A stretch of DNA of 64,000 nucleotides from Gemmatimonadota bacterium (GCA_003222195.1 QHVB01000027.1:62001-126000), one strand, 5' to 3'; shown: positions 15,501-24,225, counted from the stretch's first letter. The notes: generated by a model not told the origin, from the sequence alone. Translations and numbers: made by a program.

Positions 15501-17081
15501 ATGTTGCGACACTTGCTCTCTACTGTCAACCTTTTCGACACCACGAAGCGCGCTCTGTTCCTCTGCATTCTCGCCGCCTGCCACGGTGAGTCAGGCGGTG
15601 GGGACCGAGGACGCGGGCTCATCTACTACGAGACGTACGATCCCCGCTCGCTCGACCCGGCGCTCTCCACTGATGTACCTACGGGCGAGATGGTGACGCT
15701 GCTGTTCGACGGGCTCACCCAGTTCGATGCCGACGGCCAGCTCCTGCCGGGACTATCCGACCGCTGGACCGCCGACCGCAAAGCCGTGCGCTACGTGTTT
15801 CACCTGCGGTCCGCCGTCAGATTTCATGACGGTCGCCCGCTCGTCGCCGGCGACGTCAAACGCGCCTTCCTGCGCGTGCTCAACCCGGAGACACATGGTG
15901 GGCGCGTGTGGCCGCTCATGCCCATCGCCGGAGCTGGAGAATTCGCGGCCGGGCGCGCGAGCGACGTCCGCGGCATCGAGGTCCTGGGCGACACGGCCGT
16001 GGCGTTCACGCTGAGCGAGCCGCTCGCGGTTTTCCCCAAATTCCTCGCCATGCCGGTGGCGTCAGTCGTACCATCGCCCGTTCCCGCCGACATCGGCCAG
16101 CGCCCGGTCGGCACCGGGCCGTGGCGGTTTGTGGTATGGGAGCACGATGACTATCTGCGCTTTGCGAAGAATCCCGATTACTGGGGAGGAGCGCCTGGGA
16201 GCGAATCGCTGACCGTTCGCATTATCCCCGAGCCGCTGACGCGCGCTGCCGAGTTTCTCGCCGGCCGGGTGTCCGTGACCGAGATCCCATTCGGCGAGAC
16301 GGCCAGATGGGAGCAGGAGCACCCCGACTGGTTGAAGCGCAAACCCGCGCTGCGGGCGGTGTACGTCGCGCTCAACAACCGCCGCGGTCCGCTCCGCGAT
16401 CCCAATGTGCGGCGCGCTATCAATCATGCCGTCAATGTGCCCGAAATCCTGCGGACCGTCTGGAGCGGACGTGGCGCGCCGGCGGCGGGCGCGATTCCGC
16501 CCGCGCTGGGCGGCAGCGATCCCAGCCGGCGGCCGTACGCCTACGACACCACCGAGGCGCGCCGCCTGCTGCGCACGGCGGGCTTCGCGGACGGCTTTGC
16601 GGTGCAACTCTGGCGGTCCGGGACCAACGTGGAGCTGGGGCGCGTGGCCCAGGCGATCCAGTCGCAGCTCGCCGCGGTCGGTATCCGGGTGGAGATCGTG
16701 TCGCGCGACGCCTCCAGCATGCGCGAGGCGGTTCGCAAGGGCGCTACCGACATGGCGATCCTGGACTGGTGGGCCGACTATCCGGACGCCGACAACTTCC
16801 TGTACCCGCTCTTTCACACCGCCAGCTTCGGACCCGGCGGCAACTATTCCTTTTATAGTGACCAGGTGACCGACTCGCTGATCCTCGTCGCGCGGCGCAC
16901 CGTGGATCAGCGGGCGCGCGAGGCGCTCTACGCCCGAATCGACGACCGCGTCTTTCAGGCCGCGCCCTGGATCTACCTCTGGTTCCCGGTGGATCTCTGG
17001 GCCGCCCACCCCTCGATCGACGGTTGGGACGTGCCGGTGATCTTCAATGGACAGCGCTGGACGAAGGTGCGCGTGAAGTGA
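15501..17081 (+). CDS. Peptide/nickel-type ABC transporter substrate-binding lipoprotein
   Basis: An SBP_bac_5 family protein of about 526 residues. The leader ends ALFLCILAAC, a lipobox that would anchor it to a membrane after lipidation of the Cys. The mature part starts GRGLIYYETYDPRSLDPALS, the usual DppA/OppA N-terminal strand, and later carries VPTGEMVTLLFDGLTQFD, KNPDYWG and AINHAVNVPEIL, all typical of the family. The likely ligand is a peptide, but heme, nickel or sugar ligands occur. Start candidates are ATG 15501 and TTG 15513; the second lies 6 nt after a TATGTTG element and fits the leaderless pattern seen elsewhere. Its stop overlaps the permease start (GTGA). Confidence 0.9.
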   Translation: MLRHLLSTVNLFDTTKRALFLCILAACHGESGGGDRGRGLIYYETYDPRSLDPALSTDVPTGEMVTLLFDGLTQFDADGQLLPGLSDRWTADRKAVRYVFHLRSAVRFHDGRPLVAGDVKRAFLRVLNPETHGGRVWPLMPIAGAGEFAAGRASDVRGIEVLGDTAVAFTLSEPLAVFPKFLAMPVASVVPSPVPADIGQRPVGTGPWRFVVWEHDDYLRFAKNPDYWGGAPGSESLTVRIIPEPLTRAAEFLAGRVSVTEIPFGETARWEQEHPDWLKRKPALRAVYVALNNRRGPLRDPNVRRAINHAVNVPEILRTVWSGRGAPAAGAIPPALGGSDPSRRPYAYDTTEARRLLRTAGFADGFAVQLWRSGTNVELGRVAQAIQSQLAAVGIRVEIVSRDASSMREAVRKGATDMAILDWWADYPDADNFLYPLFHTASFGPGGNYSFYSDQVTDSLILVARRTVDQRAREALYARIDDRVFQAAPWIYLWFPVDLWAAHPSIDGWDVPVIFNGQRWTKVRVK

Positions 17082-17998
17082 TTCCATTCGTTGGACGGCG
17101 GCTGCTTGCGACGATTCCCACGCTATTCGGTGTCCTCGTAGTCGCCTTCCTGCTGCTCAACGTCGTCCCCGGCGACCCGGTCGCCGAGATGGTGGGCGAG
17201 CGCGCCGACTCCGCCACGATCGCCCGGCTGCGCGCGGAGCTCCACCTCGACGAGCCGATTCCGGCGCAATTCGGCCATTATCTCTGGGGCGTCGTGCGCG
17301 GTGACCTCGGCCGCTCGTACATCACGCAGCGCCCGGTGCTCGGTGATCTGGCCGAGCGCTTCCCCAAGACGCTCCAGCTCGCCGGTGCCGCGATGCTGCT
17401 CGCCGCCACCTGCGGCATCACGCTGGGTGTGCTGGCGGCCATCCGCCCGGGCGGGGCGATCGACCGCTTCAGCATGCTGATCGCCTATGTCGGGATCTCG
17501 TTTCCGGTGTACTGGGTGGGATTGCTGCTGATCCTGCTGTTCGCCGTCGCGCTGCGCTGGCTGCCACCATCCGGCTACGGAGGCATTGCCTTTCTGGTGC
17601 TGCCGGCATTGACGCTCGGCACGCGCTCGATCGCGTTTCTCGCCCGCATGACTCGCGGGACGATGCTTGAGATTCTGCCGACGGATTACGTGCGCACGGC
17701 GCGCGCCAAAGGGCTCGCCGAGCGGCGCGTGATCGGCCGGCACGCGTTGCGCAACGCCCTGCTGCCGATCATCACCGTCCTCGGACTGGATGTCGGCAAC
17801 TATCTGACCGGCAGCATCCTGACGGAGACGATATTCTCCTGGCCGGGGGTCGGGCGATACGTGCTGCTCGCGATTCAACGGCGCGATCTGCCCGCCGTGC
17901 AGGGTAGCATTCTCTTTCTTTCCGTGGTCTTCGTGTTGGTGAACCTTCTCACTGACGTGCTCTATGCGAAAGCTGATCCTCGCATCGCTTACGATTAG
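17078..17998 (+). CDS. ABC transporter permease, DppB/OppB family
   Basis: From GTG 17078 the protein has 306 residues with about six transmembrane segments. It begins RRLLATIPTLFGVLVVAFLLLNVVPGDP, the DppB-type N-terminal helix. The coupling-helix (EAA) motif lies in DYVRTARAKGLAERRVIGRHALRNALLP, and the chain ends VLYAKADPRIAYD, as DppB proteins do. It would form half of the inner-membrane channel for the preceding binding protein. The second permease (DppC) and the ATPases that normally follow are missing here; the next gene is a peptidoglycan peptidase overlapping by 35 bp. Confidence 0.92.
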   Translation: MIPFVGRRLLATIPTLFGVLVVAFLLLNVVPGDPVAEMVGERADSATIARLRAELHLDEPIPAQFGHYLWGVVRGDLGRSYITQRPVLGDLAERFPKTLQLAGAAMLLAATCGITLGVLAAIRPGGAIDRFSMLIAYVGISFPVYWVGLLLILLFAVALRWLPPSGYGGIAFLVLPALTLGTRSIAFLARMTRGTMLEILPTDYVRTARAKGLAERRVIGRHALRNALLPIITVLGLDVGNYLTGSILTETIFSWPGVGRYVLLAIQRRDLPAVQGSILFLSVVFVLVNLLTDVLYAKADPRIAYD

Positions 17999-19454
17999 CG
18001 CCGCGGCTTCCCTTCACGCGCAGAACCGGGGGGGAGGCTCACTCGAGCAGCGCGTGACGCGGCTGATCGACCGGCCACCTTTCGATCGCGCGACGTGGAA
18101 CATCTTCGCGCAGGACAACCGCGGCCGTGTCCTGTTCAATCGCAACGGGGACCGCTTTTCGGTACCGGCGAGCAATACCAAGCTCATCGTGGCCGCCGCC
18201 GCGACGGTGCTGCTTCCCGCCGACTACCGCGTGCGCACCAGCTTGTACGCCAACGGGACGCTCGCCAATGGCGTGCTGCAAGGCGACCTCATCCTGTACG
18301 GCCGCGGCGACCCGACGTGGTCGGAGCGCTGCTACACCGTCGACACGCTCGCCCCCGGCGGCTGCGACTCGACCTGGACGGCGGTGGATGCGATTGCCGA
18401 ATCGTTGCGGGCGCGCGGGCTGCGGCGGGTGACCGGGAGGATCGTCGGCGATGGATCGTACTTCGAGCCGACGCTGACCCATCCGAGCTGGAACTCCTTC
18501 GACCTCAACTGGTGGTACGCCGCTCCGATTTCGGGACTCGGCTTTCACGACAACAGCGTCGATTTTCAGATCACGCCGGGCGCGTCGGTCGATCAGCCGC
18601 CGACGATCACATGGAATCCCGACCTGCACCTGTTCACGTTCGAGAACCGCGCCCGCACCGTGCCTGCCGAGTCATCCTCCACGATCGGCGACAACTTCTT
18701 CCGCAAGCCGGGCACGCTCGAGATCTGGGCGGAGGGGACCGTCTCACTGGGCCGGGCGCCGTGGATCGAGAGCTTCGCGCTGCCGGACCCAAACCTGTTC
18801 GCGGCGCGGGCGCTCGCGGCGTCCCTACAGAAGAAGGGGATAGCCGTGGAGGGCGGCGCGGCGAGTACCACAGACTCCATGGTGTACCGGGCGCTGCGGT
18901 GCTGCGGAAATCCGCTCGCCGAGTATCGGGGCCGGCCGCTGCCCGACGTCGTGTTCCCGATTCTGAACTCCAGCCAGAACTGGTTCGCCGAAATGCTCCT
19001 CAAGATCCTCGGACGCGAGATCGGCGATACGGCAAGTTGGACGAAGGGACTCGGCGTCGAGAAGCACTTTCTCATCGATTCCGTCAAGGTCGATTCGACG
19101 ACGTTCGCGCTGGAAGACGGCTCGGGACTCGCGGCAGGCAACCTCGTCACCCCGCACGCGTTCGTGCAGCTGCTGACCTACATGTACCGCCATCCCAAGC
19201 GGGCTCCGTTCATCGCTGGATTACCGCGCGCCCAGCAGCGCGGCTCGCTGCTCAAGCGATTCGCGGGGACGCCGCTCGAAGGCCGGGTGTTGGCAAAGAC
19301 GGGATCGATTGACCGGGTGAATACGCTGTCGGGCTACATCGAGCGGGCGGACGGGCGCGTCATCACGTTTTCGATTCAGGCCAATGCGCACGATGTGCCG
19401 ACCCGGCAGATGCTCGCGCAGATCGATTCGGTGGTGGTGCAGCTCGCGCGTTAG
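17964..19454 (+). CDS. dacB: D-alanyl-D-alanine carboxypeptidase/endopeptidase, PBP4 (S13) family
   Basis: 496 residues with a Sec signal peptide (MRKLILASLTISAAASLHAQ). The three penicillin-binding motifs are in order: S-N-T-K in VPASNTKLI (about residue 70), S-Q-N in ILNSSQNWFAE (about residue 340), and K-T-G in VLAKTGSIDRV (about residue 447). The long insert between motifs 1 and 2 is characteristic of PBP4. The enzyme trims or cross-link-cleaves peptidoglycan in the periplasm. It overlaps the permease by 35 bp, so the imported product may be cell-wall peptides (inference). Its stop shares 4 bases (TTAG) with the convergent flavoprotein gene. Confidence 0.92.
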   Translation: MRKLILASLTISAAASLHAQNRGGGSLEQRVTRLIDRPPFDRATWNIFAQDNRGRVLFNRNGDRFSVPASNTKLIVAAAATVLLPADYRVRTSLYANGTLANGVLQGDLILYGRGDPTWSERCYTVDTLAPGGCDSTWTAVDAIAESLRARGLRRVTGRIVGDGSYFEPTLTHPSWNSFDLNWWYAAPISGLGFHDNSVDFQITPGASVDQPPTITWNPDLHLFTFENRARTVPAESSSTIGDNFFRKPGTLEIWAEGTVSLGRAPWIESFALPDPNLFAARALAASLQKKGIAVEGGAASTTDSMVYRALRCCGNPLAEYRGRPLPDVVFPILNSSQNWFAEMLLKILGREIGDTASWTKGLGVEKHFLIDSVKVDSTTFALEDGSGLAAGNLVTPHAFVQLLTYMYRHPKRAPFIAGLPRAQQRGSLLKRFAGTPLEGRVLAKTGSIDRVNTLSGYIERADGRVITFSIQANAHDVPTRQMLAQIDSVVVQLAR

Positions 19455-20473
19455 TCGTCCTTCTGCCCAAACAGCGCCATGTTCGACGAGTGCCCTGGCA
19501 TGACTTTGGCTGCCGGGTTCAGGAAGTGTGCAATCTGGTTCACGGCGATACAGGCTTCCGAAAACCCCGTCGCAATGAGCTTCAGCTTCCCCGGATAGGT
19601 GGTGATATCCCCGGCGGCGTAGATGCCGGGGATGTTGGTCTCCATCGTCTGCGTCACCTTGATGTCGCCCTTCTCGATCTCGAGCCCCCAGTCCGCGATC
19701 GCACCAAGTGAAGAGATGAAGCCGAGCTGCGGAATCACGCAGTCCATCGCCAGGGTCTCTTCTGCTTTCGTTTTGTTATTGAAAATTGTGACCCGCTCGA
19801 TCCGGCTCGACCCGCCGATTTCCTTGAGCTCCCAGAACGTGCGCAGCTCCATCTTGCCGGCGGCCGCGAACGCCTGAACCTGATCCACAGTGGCCTGGTG
19901 GGCGCGAAACCCGTCGCGCCGGTGAATCATCACGATCGATTTCGCGATCCCCTGCAGGTTCACCGCCCAGTCGAACGCCGAGTCGCCCCCGCCCACGATG
20001 AGGATGCGCTTGCCCGCAAAGGCCTTGGGATTGAGCACGCGATCGTGCAGCCCTTTGTCGTTCCACTGGTCGACGTCTTTGAGCGGCAGCTTGCGCGGTG
20101 TAAACGCGCCGATCCCCCCGGCGATCAGCACCGTGCGGCCCGGATACTCGTCCTTGTCGGTGACGATCGTGAAGAGCGGCTTTCCGTTCTCCTCGCCCCG
20201 CCGCAGCCCGACGACTTTTTCGGCGAGATGGACCGGGGGCTTCCATTGCAGCCCCTGTTCCGCAAGCGCTTTCACGAGATCCTTGGCGAGGATCTTCGGA
20301 AAACCAGCGACGTCGAAGATGTATTTCTCCGGATACAACGCCGTCAGCTGTCCACCCACCTGATCGAGGTTGTCGATCAAACGATGCGACGCGCCGCGCA
20401 TGCCGGCGTAGAAGGCGGCGAACAGGCCGGTCGGGCCGGCGCCGATGATGGTGATATCTTTGGCCTCTTGCAT
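19451..20473 (-). CDS. Ferredoxin/flavodoxin-NADP+ reductase, thioredoxin-reductase-like type
   Basis: 340 residues with two Rossmann motifs: FAD site IIGAGPTGLFAAFYAG at the N-terminus and NADP(H) site ILIVGGGDSAFDWAV in the middle, then the FAD-binding GIYAAGDITTYPGK near the C-terminus. The CxxC redox pair of thioredoxin reductase is absent, which places it with YumC-type ferredoxin-NADP+ reductases of Firmicutes and Chlorobi. It moves electrons between NADPH and ferredoxin or flavodoxin. The divergent neighbour is a lipoprotein gene 15 bp away. TAGCGT lies 7 nt upstream of the ATG. Confidence 0.92.
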   Translation of the reverse strand: MQEAKDITIIGAGPTGLFAAFYAGMRGASHRLIDNLDQVGGQLTALYPEKYIFDVAGFPKILAKDLVKALAEQGLQWKPPVHLAEKVVGLRRGEENGKPLFTIVTDKDEYPGRTVLIAGGIGAFTPRKLPLKDVDQWNDKGLHDRVLNPKAFAGKRILIVGGGDSAFDWAVNLQGIAKSIVMIHRRDGFRAHQATVDQVQAFAAAGKMELRTFWELKEIGGSSRIERVTIFNNKTKAEETLAMDCVIPQLGFISSLGAIADWGLEIEKGDIKVTQTMETNIPGIYAAGDITTYPGKLKLIATGFSEACIAVNQIAHFLNPAAKVMPGHSSNMALFGQKDD

Positions 20474-20488
20474 CGCGCGAACGCTAGC

Positions 20489-21409
20489 GTGCTAATCGTT
20501 GTCGGGCTACTGGCCTGCGCCAGTGGAGGCCCGCGCGCCGCGCTGGGGTGGAGCCTCGGCGGGGAAGCGCACGTGTTCGTCAACGACGACGACTTTGCAC
20601 GCCATTTCTACCACCAGCTCACCGGGGAAGGACAGCTCGCGGACGCGCTGGCAGGTCACGAGATCGTCGCGGTAGACGCGCGCAACGCGCGCAGCGCAAC
20701 GGTCCTGTCGGCGAACGGCGCGGCGGCCGCGCGCCTGACCCTGGCCCGGTTCCACGCGCCCCGCACCTGCGGGTACTCGGGGATCGTTACGGAGCTGGTC
20801 TTCGCGTTTCCGCCGGGAGGAGCCGCCGGTCGCAGCGCGCCGCCGTCGCATGTGAGTGTCGTTGCGCTGCTCGATCAACCACCGGTCGCCGGCGGGGCCG
20901 GCAAGCCGCGACCTGCTCTGTCCGCTGCCGATGCCACGGCGCTCATCCGACGGGTCGCGGACCGGGCCGAGGTGTCGACCAGGGGACCGACCATTGGCCT
21001 GCTGCATTCCCCGACGCTGAACGCCGACCAGGCCGCCGATGCCGGCGAAGTTGTCGCATTGCGCTCGCAGTATGCGGTCGGATTTCGCGCGACATTTTCC
21101 GCCACGGTCGCCGAAAACAAGATGGATACGACGCTGATCACGGGCGTCGCGGTTACCGAGCCGGATTTGCATCACCTGCGTTGGGTTGTCCGACCGGTCC
21201 GCCTCCGCCTCGTGCGAGGAATGATCGCCCGCATCACATCCGGCGTGCGCTATTCGTTGCGCGGCGCCGTCGCGAGCGCAGGGGGCGGCGCGCTGCTTTT
21301 GGTGGACGAGATCGCCGACGTCTCCCCGCGCGACTCGCGGGTCACGGCTGTAGACGTCGCGACGCGACGTGTAGTCGCCGCGCAGCCGCTCGCGCTGCGT
21401 TGCCCCTAA
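20489..21409 (+). CDS. Putative lipoprotein of unknown function
   Basis: Starting from GTG 20489, the first residues read LIVVGLLACASGG, a short hydrophobic leader with lipobox LLAC. The 306-residue protein is otherwise rich in Ala, Arg and Val with no motif I recognise; it contains alternating strands such as VSVVALLDQPP and LRWVVRPVRLRLVRG, consistent with beta structure. It may be anchored on the periplasmic side. The gene lies between the divergent flavoprotein and the cobalamin adenosyltransferase, 15 bp from the latter. The start is uncertain: the frame stays open upstream, and TTG at 20469 is an alternative. Confidence 0.6.
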   Translation: MLIVVGLLACASGGPRAALGWSLGGEAHVFVNDDDFARHFYHQLTGEGQLADALAGHEIVAVDARNARSATVLSANGAAAARLTLARFHAPRTCGYSGIVTELVFAFPPGGAAGRSAPPSHVSVVALLDQPPVAGGAGKPRPALSAADATALIRRVADRAEVSTRGPTIGLLHSPTLNADQAADAGEVVALRSQYAVGFRATFSATVAENKMDTTLITGVAVTEPDLHHLRWVVRPVRLRLVRGMIARITSGVRYSLRGAVASAGGGALLLVDEIADVSPRDSRVTAVDVATRRVVAAQPLALRCP

Positions 21410-21424
21410 GCATACGTTCCCGGC

Positions 21425-21955
21425 GTGAAGATTTACACAAAGACGGGTGATGCGGGCGAGACCGGCCTGTTCGGCGGCGGCCGAGTGCCGAAGGACGACG
21501 CTCGCGTGCGCGCGTACGGCGAAGTGGACGAGCTGAACGCGTGGATCGGCTTCGCGATCGCGATTCATCTGCCGACCTTCGAGTCGAATGTCCTCGAGGT
21601 GATTCAGCGCGACCTGTTCTCGATCGGGGCCGAGCTGGCGACGCCCGATGCCAAGAAGCTCCGGGCGTCGCTCGACGACGCGACGGTCGGCGCTTTGGAG
21701 CGCGTCATCGATTCCTACGATCCGAAACTCAAGCCCTTGAAGAATTTCATCCTCCCGGGCGGGTCGCCGAAAGCCGCCGCGCTCCACGTCGCGCGTACGG
21801 TCTGCCGCCGCGCGGAGCGCTCCGTGGTGACGCTGGCGCGCAGCCAGCCCGTCAACCCACTGATCATCCAGTATCTGAACAGACTGTCCGATCTGCTGTT
21901 CGTGCTGGCGCGCGCCGTGAACATGCAGACCGGCCACGACGATATCCCGTGGTGA
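21425..21955 (+). CDS. Cob(I)yrinic acid a,c-diamide/cob(I)alamin adenosyltransferase, PduO type
   Basis: 176 residues beginning KIYTKTGDAGETGLFGG, the ATP-binding N-terminal signature of PduO-type adenosyltransferases. Further conserved parts are RAYGEVDELNAWIG, ELAT, PGGSPKAAALHVARTVCRRAER and LNRLSDLLFVLAR. The enzyme transfers adenosyl from ATP to cob(I)alamin to make adenosylcobalamin. It implies use of B12-dependent enzymes in this organism. GTG at 21425 is preceded by TACGTTC at 5 nt. The stop overlaps aroB by 4 bp (GTGA). Confidence 0.95.
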   Translation: MKIYTKTGDAGETGLFGGGRVPKDDARVRAYGEVDELNAWIGFAIAIHLPTFESNVLEVIQRDLFSIGAELATPDAKKLRASLDDATVGALERVIDSYDPKLKPLKNFILPGGSPKAAALHVARTVCRRAERSVVTLARSQPVNPLIIQYLNRLSDLLFVLARAVNMQTGHDDIPW

Positions 21956-23055
21956 CCATTCGCGTCCCGTTGGTCGAACAGCGGGATGCCTCCTACGACA
22001 TCCTCGTCGGACCGGGCCTGCTCAATCAGCTCGGCACGATCGTCCCGGAGTACTGCCCAGGGGCCGCCTACGCCGTCATCTCTGATTCGCACGTGGGCAA
22101 GGTGTATGGCGAGGAGCTGGTCCAGCGGCTCTCGGCGTCCGGCCAGCGGACGGAGTTGTTCACCTTTCCCGCCGGAGAATGGAACAAGACTCGCGACACG
22201 TGGGCGTCGCTCTCCGACGGGATGCTCGCGGCACAGTTCGGCCGCGATTGCGCGGTGATCGCCCTCGGCGGCGGCGTGGTCAATGACGTCGCGGGTTTCG
22301 TCGCGGCCACGTACCTACGCGGGGTACCGCTCGTGCAGGTCCCGACGTCGCTGCTCGCGATGATCGACTCGTCCATCGGTGGCAAGACGGGCGTGGACGT
22401 GCCCGCCGGGAAGAATCTGCTGGGCGCCTTTCACCAGCCGCGCGTCGTCGTGGCCGATCCGGAGCTGCTGGCGTCGCTCTCCAGCGTGCAGCTCGCGGCG
22501 GGACTCGCCGAAGCGGTGAAGCACGGCGTGATCGCCGACGCGGCGTACTTCGCGTTTCTCGAGGCGGAGTACGCGGCGATCTTTGCCAAGCATGCGCCGG
22601 CACTCGAGCGCGTCGTGCGCCGCTCCGTCGAGATCAAGGCGTCGGTCGTGGCCCAGGATGAGCGCGAGAAGGGAAAGCGCGCGATTCTCAATTTCGGGCA
22701 CACCGTCGGCCACGCGATCGAAGCGACGTCAAAGTACGCAGTGCTGCACGGCGAGGCCGTAGCGATCGGCATGGTGTACGAAGGCCGGCTCGCCGAGGCG
22801 CTGGGCATCGCCGCCACGGGCACGGCGCAGCGCATCACGGCAGCGCTGGAGCGGCTGAATTTGCCCGTCGAGCGCCCCGATGCGAGTCAGGTCGATGACC
22901 TGATCGCCGCGATGCGCGCGGACAAGAAAGTGCGCGCCGGAGAGATTCGCCTCGCCCTCCCCCGCGCGATCGGCAGCGCGCACGGTGACGATGGAAACGG
23001 GTGGACGGTGCCCGTGAACGAGGCGACGATTCGTCAGGTTCTGGTAAACACGTAG
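21952..23055 (+). CDS. aroB: 3-Dehydroquinate synthase
   Basis: 367 residues from the GTG at 21952, which overlaps the previous stop. The second step of the shikimate pathway: DAHP to 3-dehydroquinate, with NAD+ and a divalent metal. NAD-binding segment ALGGGVVNDVAGFVAATYLRG, then VPTSLLAMIDSSIGGKTGVD, and metal ligands in ELLASL...AEAVKHGVI and FGHTVGHAIE (the two His residues). Length and order fit AroB. The overlap with the cobalamin adenosyltransferase gene indicates one transcript. Confidence 0.96.
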   Translation: MTIRVPLVEQRDASYDILVGPGLLNQLGTIVPEYCPGAAYAVISDSHVGKVYGEELVQRLSASGQRTELFTFPAGEWNKTRDTWASLSDGMLAAQFGRDCAVIALGGGVVNDVAGFVAATYLRGVPLVQVPTSLLAMIDSSIGGKTGVDVPAGKNLLGAFHQPRVVVADPELLASLSSVQLAAGLAEAVKHGVIADAAYFAFLEAEYAAIFAKHAPALERVVRRSVEIKASVVAQDEREKGKRAILNFGHTVGHAIEATSKYAVLHGEAVAIGMVYEGRLAEALGIAATGTAQRITAALERLNLPVERPDASQVDDLIAAMRADKKVRAGEIRLALPRAIGSAHGDDGNGWTVPVNEATIRQVLVNT

Positions 23056-23146
23056 CCCACATTCCTTTCCACGTCTCCACAGTGCGAATCTCATCCTTCG
23101 GATTGAGTAGGCGGGAAGCGGTTAATCGCCTCGCCAGTCCTAATTT

Positions 23147-23161
23147 CCACAGCTGCTGTGG
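23147..23161. repeat. 15-bp perfect inverted repeat upstream of rpoD
   Basis: CCACAGC-T-GCTGTGG, 7-bp arms around one base. Symmetry suggests an operator or a replication-protein site rather than an RNA hairpin. Its right half runs into a DnaA-box-like TGTGGATAG (23157-23165). Confidence 0.5.
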
Positions 23162-23225
23162 ATAGTGGACAAACTCCAGAATCCCTACAAACCCAAGAAT
23201 TTGTGATGTGGAAAACTGTGTATAT
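23157..23225 (-). promoter_or_regulatory. Cluster of three DnaA-box-like 9-mers in the rpoD leader
   Basis: Three 9-mers each differ by one base from the DnaA box TTATNCACA read on the minus strand: TGTGGATAG (23157-23165), TGTGGAAAA (23207-23215) and TGTGTATAT (23217-23225). They lie in the only long gap of the window (276 bp between aroB and the sigma gene), an unusually AT-rich stretch. Binding by DnaA is inference. Confidence 0.35.
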
Positions 23226-23228
23226 TTG
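23200..23228 (+). promoter_or_regulatory. Candidate sigma-gene promoter of Bacteroidota -33/-7 type
   Basis: TTTG at 23200-23203, 17 nt, then TATATTTG at 23221-23228. This fits the Bacteroidota consensus TTTG / TAnnTTTG with its usual spacing. It would give an mRNA with a leader of roughly 95 nt before the ATG at 23332. The classical -35/-10 reading fits less well because the spacing would be wrong. The rest of the gap from 23056 holds the repeats listed separately. Confidence 0.45.
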
Positions 23229-23331
23229 CACGTATTGGCAGGAAAACCTATATTGGCGCGTGATTTAGGTGGTCTAATGGCGGCTTCGCCCGTCGTTTCC
23301 ACACCAACTCGCGTTTCAAGGGGAGTCGCGC

Positions 23332-24225
23332 ATGGCGAGGTCGAATGGCGGCAAGGCGAAGGCCTTTTTCCGCACCACCCCTTCCGGAGCATTCGACCAG
23401 TACCTGCAAGACATACAAAAACTTCCCCTCATCAAAGATCCCGCTGAAGAACGTCGCCTCGCTCGTCGCGTGCAGCGTGGCGATGAAAAAGCCGCCGAGC
23501 GTCTCGTCACTGCCAATCTGCGTTTCGTCATCTCCTACGTAAAAAAATATCAGGGCCACGGACTCGATCTCTCCGAGCTCGTCGCGATCGGCAACGAAGG
23601 TCTGCTGAAAGCGGTCAAGAAGTTCGATCCCGACCAAGGCGTCAAATTCATTTCGTACGCAGTGTGGTGGGTGCGGCAGGCGGTGCTGAAGGCGTTGGCC
23701 GAGCAGACACGGAGCGTTCGCATTCCGCTCAACCAGAATTCGCAGCTCATTCGGATGAGCCGCACCGAGACGTACCTCTCGCAAGAGCTGGGCAGAGAAC
23801 CCACCGACAACGAAATCGCGCAGGCGTTGGAAGACAGCGTCGAGAACGTGCGCACCGCGCGCCGCATGACGGCGGCGGAGCTGTCGCTCGACGCGCCCGT
23901 CGATCGCACCGACAAAGATGCCGCGACGCTCGGCGAGCGGTTCGCGGGACAAGAGGGCGGCGAGATCGAAGAGCGCACCGACGGCAAGCTGATGCGCGAG
24001 TTCATCGATCGGATCTTCCAGAAGTACCTCACGCCGCGCGAGCGCAAGATTCTCTATCTCTACTACGGACTCGAAGAGGGCAGCGAGGCGATGACGCTCG
24101 AGAAGATCGGAGCGCTGATGGGCGTCACGCGTGAGAGAATTCGTCAGATTAGAGAACGGGCATTCGAGAAACTGAGAGAATCGCCCGATGGGAAGGCTCT
24201 CAAGGGATTCTGGAGAGCGGCCTAG
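23332..24225 (+). CDS. rpoD: Primary RNA polymerase sigma factor (short RpoD/SigA)
   Basis: 297 residues, much shorter than E. coli RpoD because region 1.1 and the non-conserved insert are missing, as in Bacteroidota and relatives. Region 1.2 (DQYLQDIQKLPLI), region 2 (AAERLVTANLRFVISYVKKYQ, KFDPDQGVKFISYAVWWVRQAV, the -10 reading part), region 3 (RMSRTETYLSQELGREPTDNEI) and region 4 (LTPRERKILYLYYGL and the helix-turn-helix VTRERIRQIRERAFEKLR) are intact. It directs RNA polymerase to housekeeping promoters. The long AT-rich leader and a strong terminator after the gene indicate a single-gene transcript. Confidence 0.93.
   Translation: MARSNGGKAKAFFRTTPSGAFDQYLQDIQKLPLIKDPAEERRLARRVQRGDEKAAERLVTANLRFVISYVKKYQGHGLDLSELVAIGNEGLLKAVKKFDPDQGVKFISYAVWWVRQAVLKALAEQTRSVRIPLNQNSQLIRMSRTETYLSQELGREPTDNEIAQALEDSVENVRTARRMTAAELSLDAPVDRTDKDAATLGERFAGQEGGEIEERTDGKLMREFIDRIFQKYLTPRERKILYLYYGLEEGSEAMTLEKIGALMGVTRERIRQIRERAFEKLRESPDGKALKGFWRAA

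Noticed and set aside
19898-20488. Upstream part of the open frame leading to the lipoprotein
   Set aside because: It is antisense to the flavin oxidoreductase gene; the lipobox leader places the true start at about 20489.
23056-23331. Replication origin at the DnaA-box-like cluster
   Set aside because: No dnaA, dnaN, gyrB, rpmH or similar genes nearby, only three imperfect boxes, and the site is a plausible promoter region of the sigma gene.
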